Part shown: piece after piece, positions 27,071 through 35,389 of the stretch
Layout of the letters: every line of letters begins with the position of its first letter
How positions within the stretch are numbered: position 1 is the stretch's first letter
Assembly: GCA_963676165.1 (NCBI GenBank)
Contig: OY781043.1
Span: forward strand, 868,001 to 932,000
Direction of reading: 5' to 3'
DNA from: JAQIBY01 sp963676165
GTDB taxonomy: Bacteria > Bacteroidota > Bacteroidia > Bacteroidales > ML635J-15
DNA: 64,000 nucleotides
Notes under the pieces: model-generated
The model's input: the letters and a program-made list of their open reading frames with translations, nothing else
What the model was told of the DNA's origin: nothing
Database searches by the model: none
Made by a program: the position numbers and the translations under genes

Positions 27071-27238
27071 ATTTTGTCAATTTGGCAGATAGTGTGTCAA
27101 TTTTGTCAAACATGTAATTTGCTTTAGGGTTTGTTTAAGGTTCAGAAAATCAGAGAGTAGGCTGGTTTTATTGCTTGATTACGATAACAACTCTTCGATT
27201 GGTATAGGATTTGTCTAAAGTCATGCAAAATTGGTCAA

Positions 27239-27823
27239 ATGAAAATCAATGCAATAAATAACCATAGCGAACTAGTTGAATTGTATAAGACAAACAATCA
27301 TGTTTATTGTCTTATTTTTAAACCTGACAGTGAAATAAGTTCATGTGCCAGTGAAAAGCTTAAGCTGGCTGCAGAACAAGCTGAGGAAGGTGTTCTTGCC
27401 TTGGTCGATGTCTCTCAGGTGCGAGATGTACATACAAAGTACGATGTGACAACAGCACCAACCTTATTAGTGTTTGAGAACGGAAAACAAGTGAACCAGG
27501 TAAAGGGTTGTAATGATACTGGTTTTTACAAAAATTTGCTCCAAGGTTCATTTTTTGTTAGCAAGCAGCAATCTGGCAATGCTGCCAAGTCAGTTACCGT
27601 CTATACAACTCCAACTTGTACGTACTGCAATAGTTTGAAATCTTATTTGAGAAAACATCAGGTTCATTTTCGTGAAGTTGATATTTCAAGAGATCCAAAA
27701 CAAGCAGAAAGCTTAGTTCGAAGAACAGGACAACAAGGAGTTCCTCAAACCGATATAAATGGTAAATTTGTTGTCGGATTTGATACTGTGAAATTGAATC
27801 AATTATTAGAGATTACGAATTAA
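27239..27823 (+). CDS. thioredoxin-like/glutaredoxin fusion protein
   Basis: 194 residues in two redox folds. Residues ~1-105 resemble thioredoxin (TAPTLLVFENGKQVNQVKG holds the conserved cis-proline) but have SEISSCASEK in place of the WCGPC site, leaving at most a single cysteine. Residues ~118-194 form a glutaredoxin with the active site TTPTCTYCNSL and the VPQ cis-proline and GFD segments. The active C-terminal half could reduce disulfides or glutathione-like mixed disulfides. The N-terminal half may only bind partners. A GroES-like gene follows 30 bases later, suggesting one operon. Confidence 0.85.
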   Translation: MKINAINNHSELVELYKTNNHVYCLIFKPDSEISSCASEKLKLAAEQAEEGVLALVDVSQVRDVHTKYDVTTAPTLLVFENGKQVNQVKGCNDTGFYKNLLQGSFFVSKQQSGNAAKSVTVYTTPTCTYCNSLKSYLRKHQVHFREVDISRDPKQAESLVRRTGQQGVPQTDINGKFVVGFDTVKLNQLLEITN

Positions 27824-27853
27824 AATAAGTTAAATCATTAAAAACATAGAAAG

Positions 27854-28141
27854 ATGAAAGATTTACAACCACTCAACGAAAATGTTTTGCTGGATATTAG
27901 TGCAGAAGCAGCTGAAGAAAAAACTGTCAGTGGAATCATTATTCCTGATACTGCAAAGGAAAAGCCTCAGTATGGTCAGGTAGTTGCAATTGGTCAAATT
28001 GAAAATGCATCCATTGCAGTTGGTGATAAAGTGTATTATAAAAAGTTTTCAGGAACAGAATTGGATGTGGATGATAAAAAGTATTTATTAATCCCTTACG
28101 GTGACTTATTGGCAAAAGTCGTTGATACTGAAAGTATTTAA
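27854..28141 (+). CDS. GroES-like co-chaperonin without adjacent GroEL
   Basis: 95 residues, the normal Hsp10 length. The GroES mobile loop is visible (EEKTVSGIIIPDTAKEKPQ), followed by the beta-barrel core GQVVAIGQI, VGDKVYYKKFSGTEL and YLLIPYGDLLAKV. The hydrophobic tripeptide III, which contacts GroEL in known chaperonins, is intact. No groEL follows; instead there is a terminator and a tRNA gene. It may be a second GroES paralog working with a distant GroEL. Co-transcription with a redox protein suggests a stress-related role. This is inference. Confidence 0.85.
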   Translation: MKDLQPLNENVLLDISAEAAEEKTVSGIIIPDTAKEKPQYGQVVAIGQIENASIAVGDKVYYKKFSGTELDVDDKKYLLIPYGDLLAKVVDTESI

Positions 28142-28178
28142 TCTGACACAGAATTCTGAAAATTTCAATGAGTTAACA

Positions 28179-28216
28179 AAAGCCTGAAAAAAGTTTTATT
28201 TTTTCAGGCTTTGTGT
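28179..28216 (+). terminator. terminator of the redox/GroES operon
   Basis: A perfect 14-pair stem (28179-28192 with 28199-28212) rich in A/T at its tip, ending in GGCTTT and followed by GTGTTTTG. Confidence 0.8.
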
Positions 28217-28246
28217 TTTGTGAAAAGAAATTAATCTTTATATTTG
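28217..28246 (+). promoter_or_regulatory. promoter of tRNA-Phe
   Basis: TTTG at 28217-28220, an 18-base spacer, then TATATTTG at 28239-28246. This is an excellent match to the phylum consensus, about 20 bases before the mature tRNA. Confidence 0.8.
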
Positions 28247-28266
28247 CACTCCCATTACGAAAGAAT

Positions 28267-28339
<73 letters not shown>

Positions 28340-28342
28340 CTT

Positions 28343-28399
28343 AACAGAGCGAGAGTGAGAAGTGAGTACGAAGTACGAACGAAACACTCCCGCTCTGTT
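28343..28399 (+). terminator. hairpin after tRNA-Phe, possible terminator and repeat end
   Basis: AACAGAGCGAGAGTG (28343-28357) pairs with 28385-28399 in 14 of 15 positions, and CTCTTTTCTC follows. It could terminate tRNA-Phe transcription. The right arm is also part of a 28-bp direct repeat that recurs after the next gene. Confidence 0.6.
28372..28399 (+). repeat. 28-bp direct repeat, left copy
   Basis: It starts AGTACGAACGAAACACTC and ends CGCTCTGTT. It matches 28838-28865 in 27 of 28 positions (C/T difference at 28390). The two copies bracket the four-helix-bundle gene. Confidence 0.9.
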
Positions 28400-28437
28400 C
28401 TCTTTTCTCACTCTCAAACTCAAAACTGCCATTAACT

Positions 28438-28785
28438 ATGTTCGATTTCCAAAAACTCACTGTTTATACAAAAGCCAAAGAACTAAATCGTGATATCCTT
28501 GCGCTACTTTCAGATAGTGAATTTGATCGTCACGTTAATGATCAATTGAAGCGTGCTACATTTTCAATTTTGTTGAATCTCGCTGAAGGATCATCTCGTT
28601 TTTCAAACGCAGACCGTCGTCGATTTATGATTATCGCGAGAGGCAGTGCTTTTGAATGTGTTGCAGTTATTGATTTTTTAGTTGATAATAAATTGATTGA
28701 TCAAAAGACATATCATGATTTTTTCAATCGCTATGAGGAAATATCAAAAATGCTGTATGCTTTGATAAGAAAGTTTGAACGTTAA
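28438..28785 (+). CDS. four helix bundle protein (23S rRNA intervening-sequence protein family)
   Basis: A 115-residue all-helical protein. Family features are clear: the start FQKLTVYTKAKELN, the central SILLNLAEGSSR and the helix FMIIARGSAFECVAVIDFL. Members are found inside 23S rRNA intervening sequences, as accessory proteins of diversity-generating retroelements and as stand-alone genes of unknown role. Here it stands alone, 98 bases after tRNA-Phe, bracketed by 28-bp repeats. No reverse transcriptase or rRNA is present nearby. Confidence 0.9.
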   Translation: MFDFQKLTVYTKAKELNRDILALLSDSEFDRHVNDQLKRATFSILLNLAEGSSRFSNADRRRFMIIARGSAFECVAVIDFLVDNKLIDQKTYHDFFNRYEEISKMLYALIRKFER

Positions 28786-28833
28786 AGAGTAAGCTCCCTT
28801 GCCTTCCTCAGCTGGAAATCCAGACAGGCAGGT

Positions 28834-28868
28834 ACAGAGTACGAACGAAACACTCTCGCTCTGTTTTT
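28834..28868 (+). terminator. terminator of the four-helix-bundle gene
   Basis: ACAGAG (28834-28839) pairs with CTCTGT (28859-28864), followed by TTTTT. It overlaps the right 28-bp repeat. Confidence 0.55.
28838..28865 (+). repeat. 28-bp direct repeat, right copy
   Basis: The right-hand partner of 28372-28399. Its last 15 bases are the exact inverted complement of 28343-28357, so the block 28343-28865 has both direct and inverted terminal similarity. Confidence 0.9.
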
Positions 28869-30777
28869 ATTCAAACTTAACAATCTGTAAAACTTTCGGC
28901 TTTACCATCTCAGAACAGAAATGAATAAAATAAATTCCAGAAGTAATCTGTTCTAAATCAACAGTCTGATCTTCACTATTTATCCATCCTTTTTGAACTA
29001 ATTGTCCTGATAAGTTATAAATTGAATATTCGATTGGTTCTGCAATGAAAAGATCCGAATCAATATTTACATTACCTGATGTTGGATTCGGGAAAATTGT
29101 CAGATTTGCAATGTCATAAAGATTTCCAGGTGGAATTATTGTGTCTTGCTCCATTTCGTAAACATTCAAATTAAGCCTAACAATACTATCACAGCTTGCG
29201 GTACTTAATAGACTTAAGTCAAATGAATAATCTCCACTTTCAGAAATACCATCTATGTTAAATCCATTGGATGAATATGTTTGATTGATTGTTGTGGTGT
29301 CAAAAATAGTTGTTTCGAAAGTTGGAAAAACAGAGAGATTTAGTACAACAAGACTATCGCATCCGTTTTCAGCAACGAATAATAACGAGTCGCTTCCACT
29401 TTCTGTCATTAAGAATCCATTTTCATTATATACGTCGTTATCACAAATGTTTTCATTAAATTCAATTCTGTAATAATCCCCAATGCTAAGATTTAGTACT
29501 GCTAAGCTATCGCATCCAAATTCTGATTGTAAAATTGTGTCGTAAATTCCTTCTTCTGTTATTATCTGACCATGAAAATTAAATTCTGCATTATTGCATA
29601 TCATTAAATAGTTTGTGTCGGCCTCGAATGTTGGATTTACTGTTAAATTTAGCTGGTGAATTGTATCACACGAAGCAGAGCTAAATACAGTCGTTTCGTG
29701 AGTGAAAAATCCTGCAGATGCTTGTATGCCTAAATCAAAACCATGCAGGTTGTAATATTCGCCTTGGCAGATTTCATCATTTATGCTTACTGTGTGTCTG
29801 TAATCAACATGCACAGTGTAAACGGAGCTCTCGTCCCCATGATTCACAGTAATGGTGAATTCGTCATGGTTTGGCGATACACTGATGTTGGTCACCGCAT
29901 GTACATTTTGAGGAACTGCTGTAATGTTTGGTGTCTCTCCACAGTCTGCAGTGATAGTATATGAATGTATGTTGGCATTGAAATTTGGAATGCTCACATC
30001 ATCAGCAAGGATATTGTTGAGCTTCGTGTTATAAATCATTTCAATGTCATCAATGTACAAGATATCATCTTCACTGCCTTCGCCTGCAATTTTATTGGTG
30101 GTGAAAGAAATCAAAATGTATTCGGCCTCATTTGGCGGATAGGAATAGTTAAATGGAACAGAATATCGATGCCATGCTTGATCGTTGCGTTGGAAATTGT
30201 GAACGGCAATCCCTACGATGTGATCGTTTGCATTGGGATCAGAACCGTTAGGATCACGATAATTGTAGGAATCATGAATAACAGCATTAACTCTTGCTTC
30301 TTGACTTGCTGAAGGACAGACAAATTTTGCCCAAAATACAATCGAGTCTGGTTTTGCATTCAACGCTTGACAAAACTCTGATTCTGCTATTCTGCTGATG
30401 TTGTAGTTCTCAGCATTTGTAGCTGTGGTGCTTCCAATTCGAATTTGTCCGGTAGTGATGTTGCCATTCGCTGTAATGTTATTCCCTAAAATATTGATTT
30501 CCGTTGCAAATATTTTGCAGCTATACGATCCGTTGGAGCCGGGGCGTGTATCGCTTGATTTTGCATGTCGGGTTTCTGTTGCTGTCCCACAGCCCAAGGC
30601 AGCCAAGCCTGTAAGATCACATTCTGCCGTTGGAAATCCATTCCAATGGCTGGGTTCATCATCACTGTTTGTACCATCCCAGTTTTCAAATCCGGCATTT
30701 GGCAATTGATAAACCTGGGCAAAAAGCCCTGAAGAAAAGAATAGAACTAAGATTAAAAAAAAAGTACCCGCTTTCAT
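28867..30777 (-). CDS. T9SS-secreted protein with an N-terminal jelly-roll domain
   Basis: 636 residues from the ATG whose complement is 30775-30777. This start is chosen because a clean signal peptide begins there (FFLILVLFFSSGLFAQ). The longer frame from 30894 would bury it. The N-terminal ~240 residues resemble the putative carbohydrate-metabolism (PCMD) domain of Bacteroidota surface proteins (LPNAGFENWDG, ILYIDDIEMIY). About four repeats with the phrase CDSLxVLNLS follow. The end is a T9SS type-A sorting domain (IFPNPTSGNVNIDS ... ITSGIYFIHF). It is divergent from an outer-membrane receptor gene. It is probably surface-exposed; the ligand is unknown. Confidence 0.82.
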   Translation of the reverse strand: MKAGTFFLILVLFFSSGLFAQVYQLPNAGFENWDGTNSDDEPSHWNGFPTAECDLTGLAALGCGTATETRHAKSSDTRPGSNGSYSCKIFATEINILGNNITANGNITTGQIRIGSTTATNAENYNISRIAESEFCQALNAKPDSIVFWAKFVCPSASQEARVNAVIHDSYNYRDPNGSDPNANDHIVGIAVHNFQRNDQAWHRYSVPFNYSYPPNEAEYILISFTTNKIAGEGSEDDILYIDDIEMIYNTKLNNILADDVSIPNFNANIHSYTITADCGETPNITAVPQNVHAVTNISVSPNHDEFTITVNHGDESSVYTVHVDYRHTVSINDEICQGEYYNLHGFDLGIQASAGFFTHETTVFSSASCDTIHQLNLTVNPTFEADTNYLMICNNAEFNFHGQIITEEGIYDTILQSEFGCDSLAVLNLSIGDYYRIEFNENICDNDVYNENGFLMTESGSDSLLFVAENGCDSLVVLNLSVFPTFETTIFDTTTINQTYSSNGFNIDGISESGDYSFDLSLLSTASCDSIVRLNLNVYEMEQDTIIPPGNLYDIANLTIFPNPTSGNVNIDSDLFIAEPIEYSIYNLSGQLVQKGWINSEDQTVDLEQITSGIYFIHFCSEMVKPKVLQIVKFE

Positions 30778-30997
30778 TTTAAAATGCATTGATCCTAACA
30801 AATTTATAGAATTTCTTAATTGAGTGTTCATTTTCAGGAAGATATTTCTGTAATATTTTCTTGAAATAATTCTAAATAATAGTTTTTGTTGCACAAATCG
30901 ATGATTATTAGAAATAAATTAAAAATCTTTGTCGTTTATCTTACTGGTATGTTTCATCTATGAAAAATTAATCTTTAATTCGAAATATGTATTCTGT

Positions 30998-33436
30998 ATG
31001 AGGAGTCTCTGTGTGCTTTTTCTTAGTTTGTTTGTTCTTTCTTTTGAGCTTAATGCTCAGGAAGTTCAGGTGTTTGGTCGAGTTGTTGAAGGAAGCGATA
31101 ATGTTTCTGTTCCTTTTGTAAATGCACTTTTGGTGAATGAGCAAGATTCAATTGTTGCTGCAGCTTTGAGTGATGATAAAGGGGAATTCCAGATGAAATG
31201 TTATACAGATAATTTGACTTTGCGCTTAAGTGGTATAGGGTATAAAGATACGGTGCATGAAGTGGTTTTTACCGGGGAGAAAAAGCTGGATCTCGGTGAT
31301 GTAAAAATCGAAAAAGATGTCAAGTTATTGGGTGATGTTGATGTGGCTGCTCAAAATACCGTAGTTCAAAAGTTTGATCGTAAGGTGTATACGATGAATG
31401 AGAATAAAAAGGCTGCATCTAAAGATATTTACGATCTGTTAAAGTCTTTGCCTGGAGTTGTGGTGGATGAGCAGAAAAATATCAGGTATAAAGGTGCCGA
31501 AGCCAGTATTCTTGTGGATGATATGCCTGCAGAATATTTATATCCTGATTTGGAAATGATTCCTGTCCAGATGGTGGATAAGATTGAATTGATAGATGCA
31601 TCTATGCAAACTGGTGAAATCGGAAAAGGTGGTATAATAAACATCCGAATGAAAATACAGAAGGAAGATGGTTTGAGTGGTGTTATTAGCTCAAGAGGGT
31701 CATTCGAAAAAGATAAGTTGAATTCCGGAAATATGTATGTTAATCTAAATTTGAAAGCAAAGAAATGGGTTTTCTTTAATAATGCATATGCTATGAAAGG
31801 ACGCTGGGCAAATGAGTCTGAATTGATTGGTGTTTTTCATTACGACGATACAGATTATCTTACTCAATCAAACTCAGGTTATGATTATGAATACAATTAC
31901 TTAATGGACTATTTTGGTGCACAGTATAATATTTCCGACAAGACTAAGTTTGTCCTGTCTTTAGGGTTGAGTAAAAATTCAAGTGAGAATCATAGCTCTT
32001 CAGATTATACTCGTTGTGTTGGTGATAGTTTGTACCGTGTTTATACACGAATACAAAACTCTATGAGTGATCAGTGGAATGGAAATGTTTATGCATTTTT
32101 TCGTCATAGTTTCGATACAACCTTACGAGAATTGAAAATTTATGCCAACATTAATCTGCCACAATTTGACTATTTATCAGAATCCAGAAGTGATTATCAT
32201 TACTCACATTTAAATTTTTCAGATGTTGATAGCGCATACTCAACGGATTATAAACAGGATTATAGCAGTTCTTCAATTTATGCAGGGGCATATTATAATC
32301 ATCCATTAAGTGAAAAATCGCGTTGGAATGCGAATTATCGAATCTCTATGACCAACACTTATTATGACGATGATGATTTTTATGTGAACGATGTGTTAAG
32401 TATTCCACAGTCCAGTAAGGAAAATGGCATAAATATCCGGCAGTTTTTATCATTGCGATTTGGGACAACCCTTGGGAAGTGGAAATTAGATGCAGGTATT
32501 AACCAGCAGCATTGGCATTATAATTTCAACTTGCAAAGTTACAATGATGATTTGTCAGATACCATAGCACACATTAGAAAAGACTTTTACGATATTTTGC
32601 CATCTGCAACCTGTATGTTCACAATTGATAGTTTACAGGATGTAAAGCTGTCTTTCTCGCGGACAGCTCGTGCACCATGGTATTCGCAATTAAATCCTAT
32701 CCTTTTTAAGCGTAACCCGTTCTCTTGGTCCCAGGGAAATCCAAACCTGGAATCAGTGATTCATAATAATGTGTACTTGGGATATTCATTGAATAAGCCA
32801 ATGTGGAATTTCTCCGCTGAATTATTTTATTCTCAAACCAATAACGATGTGGCATACCTTGAAATTCCTGTGAGTGAGTCGGTGCACTTATCTATGCCTG
32901 ATAATTATGCATACAATAGTCGTTTAGGCGTTGATTTGAGTGGATATTATTCCATAAAGGGGAAATATAATTTCAGTTTGTCGGGTAGTTTGTATCATTC
33001 AGAACTTGATAGTGGTGATCTTTCTGATGCTTTAGCAAGTAGTGGCATTCAGCCTGAAAATGTGACGAAGAAAAATTTTGGTTACAATGTGAAATTATCC
33101 ACCGACGTGTCCATAGCGAAAAACACCTCTGCAATGTTTTATGTAAACTACACAAGTCAAGAATATAATGTGGAAGGTTATGAGTTTGATAGGTTGAGTT
33201 CCTCCATCAGTTTAACACAGCGCTTTTTTAGTCGTAAGCTGACAGTTTCTCTTGGGGCAAATAATATCTTGAATAGTCTTTTGCCACGAGGTTCATACAC
33301 GAATTATTTAGGCTATGAATACACTGATAATGTTATCTACTCTACAGAAATGCAGCCCATGATTTATTTGTCTGTGAATTATCGATTTAATCAAGGAGAC
33401 CGAAATACAGGACAAGTGGGTCAGAATGTGAATTAA
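30998..33436 (+). CDS. outer-membrane beta-barrel receptor with carboxypeptidase-regulatory domain
   Basis: 812 residues from ATG 30998, where the signal peptide starts (LCVLFLSLFVLSFELNAQ). An earlier ATG at 30929 adds an implausible extension. Domain order: CarboxypepD_reg-like beta sandwich (~22-105, VFGRVVEGSDN...), a plug-like domain (~125-215, YDLLKSLPGVVVDEQKNIRYKG and SILVDDMPAEYLYP), then a large outer-membrane barrel (~225-800). It resembles the TonB-dependent-receptor-like OMP_b-brl_3 family. No TonB box was confirmed. There is no SusD partner, so it is not a SusC pair. Confidence 0.85.
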   Translation: MRSLCVLFLSLFVLSFELNAQEVQVFGRVVEGSDNVSVPFVNALLVNEQDSIVAAALSDDKGEFQMKCYTDNLTLRLSGIGYKDTVHEVVFTGEKKLDLGDVKIEKDVKLLGDVDVAAQNTVVQKFDRKVYTMNENKKAASKDIYDLLKSLPGVVVDEQKNIRYKGAEASILVDDMPAEYLYPDLEMIPVQMVDKIELIDASMQTGEIGKGGIINIRMKIQKEDGLSGVISSRGSFEKDKLNSGNMYVNLNLKAKKWVFFNNAYAMKGRWANESELIGVFHYDDTDYLTQSNSGYDYEYNYLMDYFGAQYNISDKTKFVLSLGLSKNSSENHSSSDYTRCVGDSLYRVYTRIQNSMSDQWNGNVYAFFRHSFDTTLRELKIYANINLPQFDYLSESRSDYHYSHLNFSDVDSAYSTDYKQDYSSSSIYAGAYYNHPLSEKSRWNANYRISMTNTYYDDDDFYVNDVLSIPQSSKENGINIRQFLSLRFGTTLGKWKLDAGINQQHWHYNFNLQSYNDDLSDTIAHIRKDFYDILPSATCMFTIDSLQDVKLSFSRTARAPWYSQLNPILFKRNPFSWSQGNPNLESVIHNNVYLGYSLNKPMWNFSAELFYSQTNNDVAYLEIPVSESVHLSMPDNYAYNSRLGVDLSGYYSIKGKYNFSLSGSLYHSELDSGDLSDALASSGIQPENVTKKNFGYNVKLSTDVSIAKNTSAMFYVNYTSQEYNVEGYEFDRLSSSISLTQRFFSRKLTVSLGANNILNSLLPRGSYTNYLGYEYTDNVIYSTEMQPMIYLSVNYRFNQGDRNTGQVGQNVN

Positions 33437-33454
33437 AATGAATGGTTTATTGCC

Positions 33455-33504
33455 GCTTTTGGCATGAGTTTTTGCTTTTTCTTGCAAAAATCATGTCCAA
33501 AAGC
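33455..33504. other. long imperfect hairpin between convergent genes
   Basis: Arms 33455-33475 and 33484-33504 pair over about 20 positions with one bulged base on each side (loop TTTTTCTT). Neither strand has a T run after the stem, so it is not a standard intrinsic terminator, though it may end both convergent transcripts. Confidence 0.6.
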
Positions 33505-33506
33505 TA

Positions 33507-34304
33507 CTAGAAAATAGCTTTCCAAAATCCTAACAAGTGACCTGAGAAAACAAGGATGATAACGATGAGCAAACCGCGTACAAACTTGCTTCCTTTTTTT
33601 ATGGCTAATTGCGACCCAACATAACCTCCGGCAAAGTTTCCTATGGCAGCAACCAAGCCCAGAACCCACTCGATTTGTCCATTTAAAATGTAAATGCCAA
33701 GGGCAAAAGGAGAGTATAATAAAACTAAAAACACTTTGAGTGCATTTGCTTTAACTAAGTCGTAGCCGGCTTGCAAGACAAGTGCAGAGAGTAGAAAAAT
33801 ACCAACTCCAATATGTACAAAGCCTCCGTACATACCAACAAAAAGAAACATAATGATTTGTAAAAGACTTACTTTGCGTTCTGTTTTTTCTTTCTGTTCC
33901 TGTATCCAGCGCTTAGGATCAAAAATCACAAAGAATAGTAATACGAGCAGAACTCCCCCGATAATTTTCTCGAACAATTCATGAGGCATGTTAACAGCAA
34001 TTAAAGCTCCTGATATTGATCCAATGATAACAGGTATTGCTAAAACTAAACCTTTCTTTAAATCCAGTTTGTTGTTTTTAAAGAATCGGAGCGAAGCCGT
34101 AGCTGTTTGCATGACAACTCCAATTCTTAATGTTCCGTTTGCCATTGGAGCAGGGATTCCGAGTGCCATTAAAATTGAGAAGGTAATGACGGAACCTGAG
34201 CCTGCAAGTGTGTTAATAATGCCTACAGAAAATCCGGCAAGTATTAAAATGGTAAATATCTGCCATGAATACAGATCAAATGAGCTTAGCCAATCGTGTA
34301 ACAT
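33507..34304 (-). CDS. TauE/SafE-family sulfite/anion exporter
   Basis: A 265-residue membrane protein with about eight helices in two repeats. The family signatures are the N-terminal AGFSVGIINTLAGSGSVITF and the matching second-half segment VGMYGGFVHIGVGIFLLSAL. Characterised members export sulfite, sulfoacetate or related organosulfur anions. The gene is followed on the same strand by convergent sequence, and preceded by a yitT-like gene 22 bases away, so the two form a likely operon. Specificity cannot be told. Sulfite is a substrate of the cysteate synthase proposed at 47.7 kb, but a link is speculative. Confidence 0.85.
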   Translation of the reverse strand: MLHDWLSSFDLYSWQIFTILILAGFSVGIINTLAGSGSVITFSILMALGIPAPMANGTLRIGVVMQTATASLRFFKNNKLDLKKGLVLAIPVIIGSISGALIAVNMPHELFEKIIGGVLLVLLFFVIFDPKRWIQEQKEKTERKVSLLQIIMFLFVGMYGGFVHIGVGIFLLSALVLQAGYDLVKANALKVFLVLLYSPFALGIYILNGQIEWVLGLVAAIGNFAGGYVGSQLAIKKGSKFVRGLLIVIILVFSGHLLGFWKAIF

Positions 34305-34326
34305 AAATCAAAAGTAATGATTTTTA

Positions 34327-35229
34327 TTACAGATTATCTTTTTCAATGGAGGATTGTAAAGATTTAAATCCTTCGCCTAAAATCTCTCTTGCTTCCGTAA
34401 CAGTCAAAAAGGCTTTCGGATCTATTTTATGGATATAGTCTTTTAGTATCGTAAGTTCACGACGGTTGACTACAGTAAAAATGACTTTCTTTTTCTTACC
34501 TTGATACATTCCTTCTGCATTGAGGAATGTCCCGCCACGTTTCAGATCATTGATTAATTTGTCTCTAATCTCATCGTGTTTATCAGAGATGATAAGCAAA
34601 CTTTTGTCGTATGATATTCCATCTACAACCAAGTCAATCACTTTCCCTGTGATGAAAATGACAATCCATGAATACAATGGAATTTCCCAGGCACTAAATG
34701 CAACAAGACCAACAAGGACAATAGCAGAATCGATATAAATCAATAATTGACCCATTGGCAAGCGTGTGTATTTAGAAAGAATCATTGCCACAATGTCAGA
34801 TCCTCCTGTTGTTGCTTTGGCACGTAAAACCAATCCCAGACCAGCACCTAAAATTACGCCACCAAAAATGGAGGACAAAAGTGGATCGTCTTGTACCAGC
34901 GCAACATCGCCCTGAATCCAACTTAATAAATTGACAAATTGAGATAGTGAAATTATACCAACTACTGTTTTCCAACCAAAACGAGGACCTAAAACTTTTA
35001 AACCAATTAATAACAATGGAATGTCTATTGCTAAAGCAACAAATCCGGTAGGCCAATGAAATAAATGGTGAAGTACAATTGCAATACCATAAGTGCCTCC
35101 TGGCGCTAGTTTATATGGTGAAATAAAATAAACAAAGGCAACGGCCATAATAAAAGTTCCGGCGAGTATAAGAAAAAGCGCTTTGAACCAAGGCCAACTA
35201 AACAATTTTTCTTTTGAAGTAAAACTCAT
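34327..35229 (-). CDS. YitT-family membrane protein (DUF161 plus DUF2179)
   Basis: 300 residues. Five to six membrane helices lie in residues ~15-200 (AGTFIMAVAFVYFISPYKLAPGGTYGIAIVL is the typical first part; GVILGAGLGLVLRAKATTGGSDIVA is the family signature). A cytoplasmic DUF2179 domain occupies ~215-290 (GISYDKSLLIISDKHDEI, RRELTILKDYIHKIDPKAF). Function is not established in the family. It is followed by tauE-like on the same strand. Promoter elements precede it. Confidence 0.9.
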   Translation of the reverse strand: MSFTSKEKLFSWPWFKALFLILAGTFIMAVAFVYFISPYKLAPGGTYGIAIVLHHLFHWPTGFVALAIDIPLLLIGLKVLGPRFGWKTVVGIISLSQFVNLLSWIQGDVALVQDDPLLSSIFGGVILGAGLGLVLRAKATTGGSDIVAMILSKYTRLPMGQLLIYIDSAIVLVGLVAFSAWEIPLYSWIVIFITGKVIDLVVDGISYDKSLLIISDKHDEIRDKLINDLKRGGTFLNAEGMYQGKKKKVIFTVVNRRELTILKDYIHKIDPKAFLTVTEAREILGEGFKSLQSSIEKDNL

Positions 35230-35260
35230 AACTTATGATATTTCAATTTTAAAATGGCTG

Positions 35261-35291
35261 CAAATATACAGCCTGCTTTTATATTGACAAA
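35261..35291 (-). promoter_or_regulatory. promoter of the yitT-like operon
   Basis: On the minus strand, TTTG (complement 35288-35291), a 19-base spacer, then TATATTTG (complement 35261-35268). Confidence 0.7.
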
Positions 35292-35341
35292 AATCTTTTA
35301 AATAAATAATTAATTCCTGATTTTTTAGATGTAAGTTGGTG

Positions 35342-35370
35342 TTGTTTTTAAAGTAAAATGCCTACTTTTA
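35342..35370 (+). promoter_or_regulatory. probable promoter of the FG-GAP protein operon
   Basis: TTG at 35342-35344, an 18-base spacer, then TACTTTTA at 35363-35370 (one mismatch to TAnnTTTG). The gene starts 20 bases later. Confidence 0.5.
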
Positions 35371-35389
35371 TGACTTTATATGGTTAAAA

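Noticed and set aside
28438..28785. 23S rRNA intervening sequence
   Set aside because: The protein family is found in rRNA intervening sequences, but no 23S rRNA sequence flanks the gene here.
30998..33436. SusC-type TonB-dependent transporter
   Set aside because: There is no SusD-like lipoprotein next to it, the protein is shorter than SusC (about 1000 residues), and it resembles the OMP_b-brl_3 group instead.
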